Assembly: GCA_000467715.1 (NCBI GenBank)
Contig: AJFK01000618.1
Span: forward strand, 1 to 64,000
Direction of reading: 5' to 3'
From: Hysterium pulicare CBS 123377
Lineage: Eukaryota > Ascomycota > Dothideomycetes > Hysteriales > Hysteriaceae
DNA: 64,000 nt
Positions 55,855-64,000 of this stretch are shown in pieces. Each line of letters starts with the position of its first letter. Positions within the stretch are counted from its first letter, which is position 1. The notes under the pieces were generated by a model. That model was not told the origin of the DNA and made no database searches. It saw only the letters and a program-made list of their open reading frames with translations. Position numbers and translations under genes: made by a program.

Positions 55855-57818
55855 ATGTCTTGTTCAGACAACTGTATTTTCTGTCAACATCATCCTTATG
55901 ATTATGGATACTTGGTCTCTCAAATGGCTTCCGTCGCTGAACGAACCGTCCCGAACTCTCCTTACCTTCCGGGACCATGGCCTCAACAAGATTTACTGAC
56001 CCCCTCAAGTTACGAATGGCTAAACGTTCCCTTTTCAATACCCCCACGACCTCCACCTTTGCATGAATCAAGAGCTAGACATGCAGCTCGGCTCGAGGTT
56101 GTGACCGCTCGCCATAATGACGAAGAGCCTTCTTTTCCAGTTAGCGCTGGGTTCGTCCGATCATTGAGTCGTCACTCCCGTTCTCCGATCCGGCAGCGTG
56201 ATAACCCGGAAAACTCAGCAATTAAAAGGGTCCCGTCAACCGCGTTGCCAGGACTTAGACCACGACCACTTACCGGGAGGGGTCAACATGGAGCACGTCT
56301 CGCTTCCTCACGCGGGTTGAGATCTAGCCGTCAACCCAATGTTCCTACGCCTCAAGCACAGGCTACGCTTCGACCAATACCCGGAGAATTACTGGAACGT
56401 GAATCGGAGCTTCATCAAGGCGGCTACAATGCCATTGAGCGACTCTACGAATCTGGATTGGATGAGACAATGGAAACGTTCGCTTTCCACGGGATTGCAC
56501 CAAGTGCATATGACACCGGCGATAACGCAACCATTGAAGAGGTTGAAACGGCACATGTCGAACTATCACCACCACAGGATTCCCAATTTCTCGCTGTCCC
56601 TCAGGTATCACATGGGGTCGCTCGAATGATACCACCACCGCGTTCACCCTTTACATCTTCTAGAGATACTTACTTCACAGAGTCGTCTTTTGAATATCTA
56701 GAGCGACCTGGAAATGATCCACCCATTCATGCTGAAATGACGCAACTCTCAAATTTCGAGGTGGTGCCCTCAAGAAGGAGGCGAAATGGAATCCAAGAGA
56801 GTTTGGCGCAGCGTGCGCAGCATAGACAAGCTTTGGCAAATCAATCATGGGAAGCATTCCTACAAGCAAATGTCGCTTCAGGCTCTACACAGCGAGACGT
56901 AGCACTAAATCGTTGGGAGAATTCACGAACACACCGAGACACTCGAAATGGAACTCCGGCGCCACGAACCTTCTTCATATATTCAGATTGGCACGACCAT
57001 GGTTTGGGTCCTGCGGCATTAGACGATAGGCCAGAAAACGCGAGAGCTGGTTCTTCTTTATTTCGGTTATCAAGCATACCGCATATAACCTGTATCGTAT
57101 GCGATGAGTCGAAACCACTCCTTCAGACTCTATCCTCCGTGGCAACACGCTGCAACCATCCCCCTACCACGTGCATTGATTGCCTCCAAAAGTGGATTGC
57201 TTTACGTCTGGATGGCCAAGGCTGGGATCAGATAGCATGTCTTCAATGCAAGAGAAGATTAGGTTACGACGACATGAAAGACGCTGCCAGCCCTGAGGTG
57301 TTCGCAAGGTAGGAAAATGATACATACTATTCCCCGCAGGACTATGTATTAATCACTCTATCAGATACGATGTTCTCTCTACACGGTCAGCATTATCAGC
57401 GATTCCAAACTTCCATTGGTGTCAATCACCCCTCTGCGACTCCGGCCAAATACATGAAGGTGGAACTGATACGAGCCCCATATTTACTTGTATTTCATGT
57501 TCCTTCGTTCACTGTATTAAACACCCAGACGCACCCTACCACAGCGGCGAGACGTGCGAAGAGTACGACTTGCGGGTGGCTCTAGTCACTATCGAAAAGC
57601 AAAAGCAAGAGAAACTCAGCAAGAGAATGATTAGGCAGACAACGAAGAAATGCCCCGGTCCTGGATGTGGATGCAACATTGAGAAAAACAGTGGATGCGA
57701 TCATATGACGTGCTTGAAGTGTGGGTTTGAGTTTTGTTGGCTGTGCCTTGCGGCTTATGATCTGATTAGGAGATTTGGGAACGTGAAGCATGAACTGGAT
57801 TGTCTATATTGGGGTTGA
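55855..57818 (+). CDS. RBR-type E3 ubiquitin ligase, 635 aa
   Basis: Two exons, 55855-57308 and 57365-57818, joined by a 56-nt intron in frame. About 420 N-terminal residues are low-complexity and rich in Pro, Ser and Arg, without a known domain. The RING-between-RING module follows: RING1 from CIVCDESKPLLQ (about residue 420) through CNHPPTTCIDCLQKWI to CLQCKRR; the IBR with FHWCQSPLCDSG, CISCSFVHC and a closing GETCEEY; and RING2 with KKCPGPGCGCNIEKNSGCDHMTC and CGFEFCWLC (about residues 580-620). In NSGCDHMTC the Cys corresponds to the active site that carries ubiquitin as a thioester, so it should be catalytically competent. Substrate is unknown. An ATG 23 codons further in is an alternative start. 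Confidence 0.88.
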
Positions 57819-58002
57819 CCTAAAAAAGAAGTATGTACAATGATCAGAAACCGTTTACTGAGAATGATAGATGGAGCCTTCGTTTATCCTGCATATACTT
57901 CCTACCGATAGCGGACTGTGCCTAACTCGTTATCATGGCCCGTGTCGCATTCCGCCGTGGTCTTCTTCTTCTCCTTGTGCAATCGCAATCTAAGCAAGTC
58001 GT

Positions 58003-58599
58003 TTACTTCTTGATCACTTTATCAAACTGCTTCCAATAGTCTGGCTTATAGCCATCGACATTCTTGGTGAACTTCTCCCCCGCCTTAACCCATCCTTTGA
58101 TTCCACCTGCCAGCGTGAACGCCTGCATGGAATTATCGCCTTTCTCGACGATGTAGTCTGCAAACCAGGCTGAACAGTGGGGCCCCCTTCCATTGGAGGA
58201 ACCTGCATGGTTTTTAGTGCTACTCTATGGAGTCACTTCATCTCTTCACCTCCACCAGAGAGAATACCATCATAACATAGAAACATGAAAGACCCGAGGA
58301 TCGCCAAATAATCAGATAAACTCCTGCAACTCACCACAGTAGAACGCAACCTGTCTCACGCCCGCCCTCTTACAAAGATCATAAAGCACAGCTCTATTCA
58401 AATAGAAACTATGCGCCGGCAGATTCAAGCTCCCCTTAATCGTGCCCCCCTCAAAATCGGACCGGCGGACATCAATCAAAAGCAGTTCAGGAGAAGAGAG
58501 ATCTGCTAGAGCCAGTTCCCGGGGTAGGAGGGGCGCCGTATGTTTTGGTGCAGGGTAGCCGGCGTGCCAGAGAGGAGGGCTGGAGGTTGCTTGGGGCAT
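58003..58599 (-). CDS. YCH1: Rhodanese/Cdc25-like protein, Ych1 type, 154 aa
   Basis: Two exons, 58599-58335 and 58202-58003, with a 132-nt intron (GTGAGT donor, CAG acceptor). The ATG at 58599 gives MPQATSSPPLW. The protein is a single rhodanese domain: ELLLIDVRRSDFEGGTIKGSLNLPAHSF is the first half (about residues 40-68). The splice junction falls within the active loop and rebuilds FYCGSSNGRGPHC, a C-x5-R phosphatase loop (Cys, then Arg six residues later), as in Cdc25/arsenate reductase relatives such as yeast Ych1. AFTLAGGIKGWVKAGE is the closing helix. It may be a small phosphatase or arsenate reductase; the choice cannot be made from sequence. Confidence 0.85.
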
Positions 58600-59274
58600 G
58601 TTCAATTGTAAAATCCCTTTATGTACAAGTGTTTCTTCCTCCTATATACAGTTACGACGTAATAGTATGTTTCTAGGCCATTTGCATGTGTGGAGACGGA
58701 ATGTGGTTTTTGTGGCACCTGAAAACACGAGGCGAGATTCTTCAGCCCTACCGGGGCGGCATCGGTCCGCGTGGGCAATTCGGCGTTACGCCACGCTATT
58801 CTAGGCACTGCAAAGCCCGTCCCTGAAAGGAGAGGCCACTTTGCACCCGACGTCCATGGCGAGATTTCAGCGTGATTGCAACTCACACTTGACTCCTCAT
58901 ACATAAGCCACCCTCCGCACGCCTACTAATCTACAAATCCGTCCATCCGCCCACTCCGCCTCGGCGTCCTCCACTCGTTGTTCTCTTTCAAATTAATCTT
59001 TAATTTGTCCTTTCTTTGGGCGCCACACCTCATGCTCCATTAAGCGTTTCAATCAAATCTGGCCTCTTTGATACCCTCGTCTCAAATCGCTCGGCGGCCA
59101 CAATTGCCGGCCAAGCTACCACGGTACATCACTTTAGCTCAGCGCTTTATATACGTGTAAGGAATCCCAGTACCCCTCCCGTCGAGAGCTCCTCAAACTG
59201 CACTTGGACACTGGATGGACCTGTACTGATACCTGGAGAACCACCGTAGGACGATTCCCTAGATCGAGTGAACG
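58600..59274. other. Intergenic between divergent YCH1-like and ERO1 genes
   Basis: About 675 bp with both promoters. No gene or clear unfolded-protein-response element is recognised. Confidence 0.45.
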
Positions 59275-61267
59275 ATGCGGACAGCAGCGCAAGTATTCTA
59301 CCTAGCAGTCTTCTCGCTGCTGGGTACTTCACATGCGTCTGTCTCGCAGCACCCAGCCCGAGAAGCGACCAAGTCGAAGTCTCAACCTCCCAACGTCTGC
59401 GAAGTAAGCAATTCATCGTCTGCATGCGCAGCACAGTCTCAGGACCGAGAATACCAGAGTCCTAAATATTCCGTGCAGTTTGAACCAGGAGCTATTGTCT
59501 CTGATGCTTGTGCCTCTTTTTCTACCCTCGAGAGCCTCAACGAAGCCATACACCCCTACCTGAACTCGATTACGAAGGACACCGACTTCTTCTCACATTA
59601 CCGGTTGAACCTGTACAATAAGAAATGCCCGTTCTGGTCGGATGAGAACGGAATGTGTGGGAATATCGCCTGCGCTGTAAATACTTTGGATAATGAGGAG
59701 GATATCCCGTTGGTGTGGAGGGCAAAAGAGCTGGGAAAGTTGGAAGGCCCTACGGCACAACACCCGGGAAAGAAGTTGCAAGAGGAGAGAAGGTCAAGAC
59801 CGCTTCAAGGCGAGTTAGGTGAGAATGTTGGAGAGAGCTGTGTGGTTGAATACGATGACGAATGCGACGACCGAGACTACTGCGTGCCGGACGACGAGAG
59901 CGCAACAGCAAAGGGCGACTATGTAAGTCTAGTCGACAACCCGGAACGATTCACTGGCTACGCAGGCCCCGGCTCTCAGCAAGTCTGGGAAGCCATATAC
60001 CGCGAGAACTGCTTCGCCAAACCCCCCAAGAATGATCAAACCGTCAAGATAGGAAATACACCATTTGGCGGCTTCGGAAGCCAACAACAAGTCAACGCCG
60101 CCAACGAACTCCGCAACGTAATGAAAGAGCAAGGCGTCCAGCAAAGCGTCAAATCCGCCATCGCCCACGGCTCCGGCGCAACCGCCCGCGTCGACCCGGT
60201 CGAATTCGACGACGAATGCCTTGAAAAACGTGTCTTCCACCGCGTCATCAGCGGCATGCATGCATCCATCTCCACGCATCTCTGCTGGGAATACATGAAC
60301 CAGACGACAGGACAATGGTCCCCCAACCTCGCCTGCTACGAATCCCGCCTCCACAACCACCCGGACCGAATCTCAAACCTCTACTTCAACTACGCGCTAA
60401 TCCTACGAGCGGTCGGAAAAATCAAGCAGCACGTCAAGGACTACGAATTCTGCTCCGCGGACCCGGATCAGGACATGCGTACCAAAAACATGGTCCTACG
60501 CCTCGCATCCGCCATCCCCTCGGGCCCCGAGATCTTCGACGAGAGTATCATGTTCCGCGAACCAGGCAACGGGCTCTCGCTCAAAGAAGACTTCCGCAGC
60601 CGCTTCCGCAACGTGAGCAGGATCATGGATTGTGTGGGTTGCGATAAATGTCGACTGTGGGGAAAGCTGCAGACGGCGGGGTACGGGACTGCGCTTAAAG
60701 TGCTCTTTGAATTCGACGAGAAGGATTCGAGGAGGGACCCGCCGCTTCGGAGAACGGAGTTGGTGGCGCTGCTTAATACGATGGATCGGTTAAGTCATTC
60801 CCTGAATGCTATTAAGGAGTTTAGGGACATGATTGATGAGAGGGATGGGGTTGAGAAGGTGGAGCTTGTGCCTGAACCGTCGGATTCGGCTTTTAAGACG
60901 AAGATGTTGTTAGAGGAAGAGAAAGAAGAGTCGGGCTTGGAAGAGGATGGGTTTGTCGAGGAGGAAGAAGAGGAGGAGGAGGAGGAGTACAAGCCGCCTA
61001 CGGTCGCGGATGCCTTTTGGGAGGAGTTCGAGGCGGTGTGGAAGGCTTATATCTACGTTCTCAGGAGCTGGGTTAACTTCCCGGGGAAAGCGTAAGTTCT
61101 TATCCATGTTGCTTCCCCAAAGCATGCACTTTGACGAGCAGTACTGACGAGCTTTTAGGATCAAGATATTGATTATTGAAACTAGTCGGCTTTGGGATTG
61201 GTGGCTTGGTCTGCCTGTTAGACCTCGGAGCTGGGAGATCCGTTTGCCGAGGAGGGAGGAGTTGTAG
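59275..61267 (+). CDS. ERO1: ER thiol oxidase ERO1, 641 aa
   Basis: Two exons, 59275-61091 and 61159-61267, in frame across a 67-nt intron. The signal peptide MRTAAQVFYLAVFSLLGTSHA is followed by the ERO1 core. YNKKCPFWSDENGMCGNIAC (about residues 115-134) is the shuttle-cysteine region that passes electrons from protein disulfide isomerase. CVGCDKCRLWGKLQ (about residues 453-466) holds the CxxCxxC active-site cysteines beside FAD. FTGYAGPGSQQVWEAIYREN and the HRVISGMHASISTHLCWEYM helix are further family blocks. Near the C terminus lies a run of Glu residues (about 560-575) encoded by a GAG/GAA repeat. The protein makes disulfide bonds in the ER lumen, using oxygen. Confidence 0.95.
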
Positions 61268-61918
61268 AAGGGAGTATATATGAATATATACTATACTATA
61301 CTATACTGCTTGGTGCAGGGGTTTGGATTCTGCATTGGTGGCGCTTTATTTTTTGGGTTTGGGTAGATGCATGGCATGGGCGGAGTCTTTAAGACATAAA
61401 CCACAGATATAGCTTCACAGTATGATAAAGCATATCCGATATAAATATACATACAATCGAGTTATCAACATAACATGACACTTTGATCGCGGGCGAAGTT
61501 GAGATGAGAAGGGTTTGATGTTGTCAGTACCATGCTGATGTTAATGATACAGCCAACTCCACCACTGTTTCCAGGTTCCTCGAGATATACTGTGGAATCA
61601 GGCAAACGCCTTGATACCTTCCTATGGTATTTCGCTATCTCGAACGCCCATTGGTGTGAAGGTTGCATTTGCTTCCAAATCATGCAATTCTGCACGTGAA
61701 AGCAACAAAATAAAGCCCCGCTGTCGTCATCTTCCACCCCCGCGCTAAGGAAGCATCACAGTGGATGTTTACACTATCAAGCTGAAGAACAAGAAGGATA
61801 TATAAGCATCCATTGAACCATCCGAACCCATCCGAATCCTTTCAATCTCTCATATTCTCAATCCTAACCTCAATTCCAACCCAACCCAAGCAAAACCCTC
61901 CACGCCGCAAAAACCACA
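61268..61918. other. Intergenic between ERO1 and DsbA-like gene
   Basis: About 650 bp; it begins with the ACTAT microsatellite and ends with the C-rich leader of the DsbA-like gene. Confidence 0.5.
61283..61306. repeat. ACTAT pentanucleotide microsatellite
   Basis: About four copies of ACTAT follow an AT-rich lead-in directly downstream of the ERO1 stop codon, probably in its 3' untranslated region. Confidence 0.75.
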
Positions 61919-62668
61919 ATGGCACTCCCACCCAAATTCGCCGGCCAAAAGCTCGCCAGCAGCTCCATAACCCCCAAAGCCATCCACACCATCGAAATCT
62001 GTACGTCTACCACTCCTCCCTCTCCTAACCATACCCCCATCCTCCAACCCCAATCCCATCAAATCCCCCTCCTCTCACCAAACAAACCTAACCACGCCCT
62101 CTCTCGGCCCGCAAAAGACCTCGACTACGTCTGCCCCTTCAGCGCCAAAATGTTCAAAACCATCTTCACGGGCCCGCTCGCAAAATCCCTAACCGCGAAC
62201 CCACGCGTCCAGGTCCTCTTCCGCCAGCAAATCCAACCCTGGCATCCATCCAGCACGCTCGCGCACGAGGCCGCAGCCGCGGTTCTGCGCCTGTGCCCCG
62301 GGAAATTCCTCGCGTTCAGCGAAGCGCTGTTTGCGGAGCAGGACCAGTATTTCGACGTCAGCGTCGTTAACGAGACGAGGAATGGCACGTATGCGCGGTT
62401 GAGTGGGGTGGCGGGGAGGGTGGGGGTTGAGGCGGGGAAGGTGTTTGAGTTGTTGGAGATTGGGGAGAGGCCTGGGGAGGATGGGGCGCTGAATACGGGG
62501 AATAAGGTTACGGATGATGTTAAGTTGATGGTGAAGATGAATCGGATGGCCGGGGTGCATGTTACGCCGACGGTGGTGTTTGATGGGGTTGTGGCGGGGG
62601 AGATCAGTAGTGGGTGGAGTGTGGAGCAGTGGGAGGAGTGGTTGGGGAAGAATGTGACGGAGGAGTGA
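61919..62668 (+). CDS. DsbA-like thioredoxin-fold protein, 210 aa
   Basis: Two exons, 61919-62000 and 62118-62668, with a 117-nt intron (GTACGT donor, AAAG acceptor). The join yields IEIYLDYVCPFSAKMFKT, which is the first strand and active site of the DsbA/thioredoxin-like fold. The motif is CPFS, not CPxC: the second cysteine is Ser, so the protein cannot act as an ordinary disulfide oxidase and may bind or reduce thiols monothiolically. VHVTPTVVFDGVVAGEISSGW near the end includes the cis-Pro loop (TPT). There is no signal peptide, so a cytosolic place is likely. The 3' half uses unusually G-rich codons (GGG, GTG). Confidence 0.8.
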   Translation: MALPPKFAGQKLASSSITPKAIHTIEICTSTTPPSPNHTPILQPQSHQIPLLSPNKPNHALSRPAKDLDYVCPFSAKMFKTIFTGPLAKSLTANPRVQVLFRQQIQPWHPSSTLAHEAAAAVLRLCPGKFLAFSEALFAEQDQYFDVSVVNETRNGTYARLSGVAGRVGVEAGKVFELLEIGERPGEDGALNTGNKVTDDVKLMVKMNRMAGVHVTPTVVFDGVVAGEISSGWSVEQWEEWLGKNVTEE

Positions 62669-63030
62669 CTGGGAGAGTTGAGAGGGATGTTGTGATGGGT
62701 GGGGGTATGGGGTTAGAGAAGGGGAAGGGAGGAAGGCTGCAAGGTAAAGGCTACTGGGTGGTAGGTGTAGGAGTAATGGAATAGATGTAAGGGCATTACT
62801 CTCTGCAAGGTTGTTCAGTCGTTGTAACATATCTTATGGTAGAGCTCCAAAGGTCAACGATAGGGAAAGACAGGATGCTATCCCCCGCAGCCTAATTTTC
62901 GAGTTTTACTCTCAGCTTTTCAGCAAGAGTCTATGCATTAGCACTTAAGCTTGGACCCTCTTTGGGCTCACAACTATAGACTCATTATATTTTATTCTAC
63001 CTCCCATATCTCCTACTGACTCCTCCCCGC
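62669..63030. other. Intergenic between convergent genes
   Basis: About 360 bp, G-rich at the left and AT-rich at the right; no gene is recognised. Confidence 0.5.
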
Positions 63031-64000
63031 TCAAAACAAACACTCCACTCCCTCCCAAACCATCTCCCCCTCCCTAATAACCTCCTCCTCAACACCCCCC
63101 TTCAAATAAACCCTGACCTTCCCACTGACCCCCAAATCCTGATACCTCAACCTCACAACCCCATTCTCCTTCTCCGTCGTCAGACTAATCCCGACCTCCC
63201 TCCCCTGTGCCCCTTCCCCATCATAGTACGTAAAACTCGACTCCGGGACTTCGAAACTAGGGAAAACCTCGAGCATAAGACCAGGCGACCAATCTTCCGT
63301 CCATTTATTGTTCCCCTGATAGACATCCCCACGCGGTACAATGGCGCCTTGCGTCACGTATACGGGCATGGAATCCCAGCCTACAGAAACGTTGGTTGTG
63401 GAACCGGCTGCATGGACAGAGGTTTTATTGAAGTATTCGAGGTACTTTGTGGAATTTATGGCTTTAGGGAAATAGACTGAGCGCACACCGCCTGCGTTCA
63501 CAATCGGCGCGACGAGGAACTCGGAGCCGAAGAAGTATTCGTCGTTAGTCGTCCATGTGCTTTCATCGTTCGGCGCTTCGAGGAATAATGCGCGGATGAG
63601 GGGGATGCCTGTCTTGGATGCGGCGTATGCGTGGGATTTGATGAAGGGCAGGAGGTCATGATGCAGGTTTGCGGTTTGTTTGAGCACGTCTACGGTTTTG
63701 ACTGTGTAAGGCGGGTACCATGGTGTATGGTTCGTTCCGAGCATTAGTTCGTATACGGGGCTGAAAGCTGAGAACCACATCCATCTTGCCCAGAGCTCCT
63801 CGGTCGGGGAATTGACGTCGCGGACGTAGCCGCCTGTGTCGGAGCCCCAGATAGGGAAAGAGAGGAGGCCGGCGCGGATGCCGCTGGCTACGGTGTATGC
63901 GAGTCCAGTCCAATTCGAATGCGAGTCGCCGTTCCAGACTGCAGTTCTAGCGCGAGATCGATCGACCACGCTACGGGCGAAGGTGAAGAAATTGGACTCG
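63031..64000 (-). CDS. GH31 glycosidase (alpha-glucosidase/xylosidase), C-terminal part
   Basis: The frame is open to the right edge, where it reads ESNFFTFARSVVDRSRARTAVWNGD, so the gene is cut by the window and only its last 323 codons are present. WNGDSHSNW contains the Asp that serves as general acid in glycoside hydrolase family 31. FPIWGSDTGGYV, RWMWFSAFSPVYELMLG and PLIRALFLE are the following core blocks, and GSEFLVAPIVNAGGVRSVYFPK starts the proximal C-terminal beta-sandwich. Several NxS/T sites fit a secreted or cell-wall enzyme. The nucleophile region and signal peptide, if any, lie outside the window, so alpha-glucosidase and alpha-xylosidase cannot be separated. Confidence 0.92.
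   Translation of the reverse strand, partial: ESNFFTFARSVVDRSRARTAVWNGDSHSNWTGLAYTVASGIRAGLLSFPIWGSDTGGYVRDVNSPTEELWARWMWFSAFSPVYELMLGTNHTPWYPPYTVKTVDVLKQTANLHHDLLPFIKSHAYAASKTGIPLIRALFLEAPNDESTWTTNDEYFFGSEFLVAPIVNAGGVRSVYFPKAINSTKYLEYFNKTSVHAAGSTTNVSVGWDSMPVYVTQGAIVPRGDVYQGNNKWTEDWSPGLMLEVFPSFEVPESSFTYYDGEGAQGREVGISLTTEKENGVVRLRYQDLGVSGKVRVYLKGGVEEEVIREGEMVWEGVECLF

Noticed and set aside
60036-60360. Minus-strand frames opposite ERO1
   Set aside because: ERO1 on the plus strand is unmistakable; the opposite frames are shadows caused by its GC-rich third codon positions.
62189-62830. 213-codon minus-strand frame opposite the DsbA-like gene
   Set aside because: Its His/Pro/Leu-rich composition is that of an antisense shadow of the G-rich plus-strand coding region.
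1-64000. tRNA or rRNA genes
   Set aside because: I looked for TPsiC-like GGTTCGAATCC boxes with paired arms and found none that folds into a cloverleaf; a covariance-model search would be decisive.

Overview
The window is nuclear DNA of a filamentous ascomycete (Pezizomycotina; a leotiomycete would fit, but this is a guess from gene style). Evidence: many 40-90 nt introns with GTRNGT/YAG borders and CTAAC-like branch sites, two HET-domain genes, a fungal rhodopsin-like membrane protein, a highly reducing polyketide synthase, 2EXR/F-box-like genes, and an SSB-type Hsp70 interrupted by seven introns. I found no tRNA, rRNA, CRISPR array, intact transposon or virus-like element. Exon borders below were set by hand from splice signals and reading-frame continuity.

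Region 1, about 0.4-34.5 kb, is accessory. In order it holds the truncated 3' end of a membrane-protein gene, a small unknown gene, a single-exon protein with an HNH-like Cys/His pattern, a large three-segment membrane protein, a HET gene, an F-box gene whose 3' end changes frame, a rhodopsin-like membrane protein, a FAD monooxygenase, an 8.4 kb highly reducing PKS, two related genes for secreted LRR-like proteins, an unrecognised gene remnant and a second HET gene. Intergenic stretches are long (0.5-2.4 kb). Monooxygenase and PKS lie on the same strand and probably form a small polyketide cluster, perhaps with the rhodopsin-like protein. The PKS has KS-AT-DH-MT-ER-KR-ACP order with canonical active sites except in the ER, which looks degenerate. 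It carries no release domain.

Region 2, about 35.4-64 kb, is a conserved housekeeping block with compact genes: SSB Hsp70, a UBE2W-type E2, PEX13, a TOS1-like wall protein, ribosomal protein S13, the COMPASS subunit Sdc1/Dpy30, two 2EXR-like genes, the splicing factor SF3B1/Hsh155, an RBR ubiquitin ligase, a Ych1-type rhodanese/Cdc25-like protein, the ER oxidase ERO1, a DsbA-like protein and, cut by the right edge, a GH31 glycosidase. The change of character near 34.5 kb is the main architectural feature. The most interesting items are the PKS with its likely dead ER and an in-frame stop-free intron, the HNH-like gene, the tandem secreted LRR-like genes, a 12-nt microexon in the E2 gene, and the truncated-gene junction near position 900.
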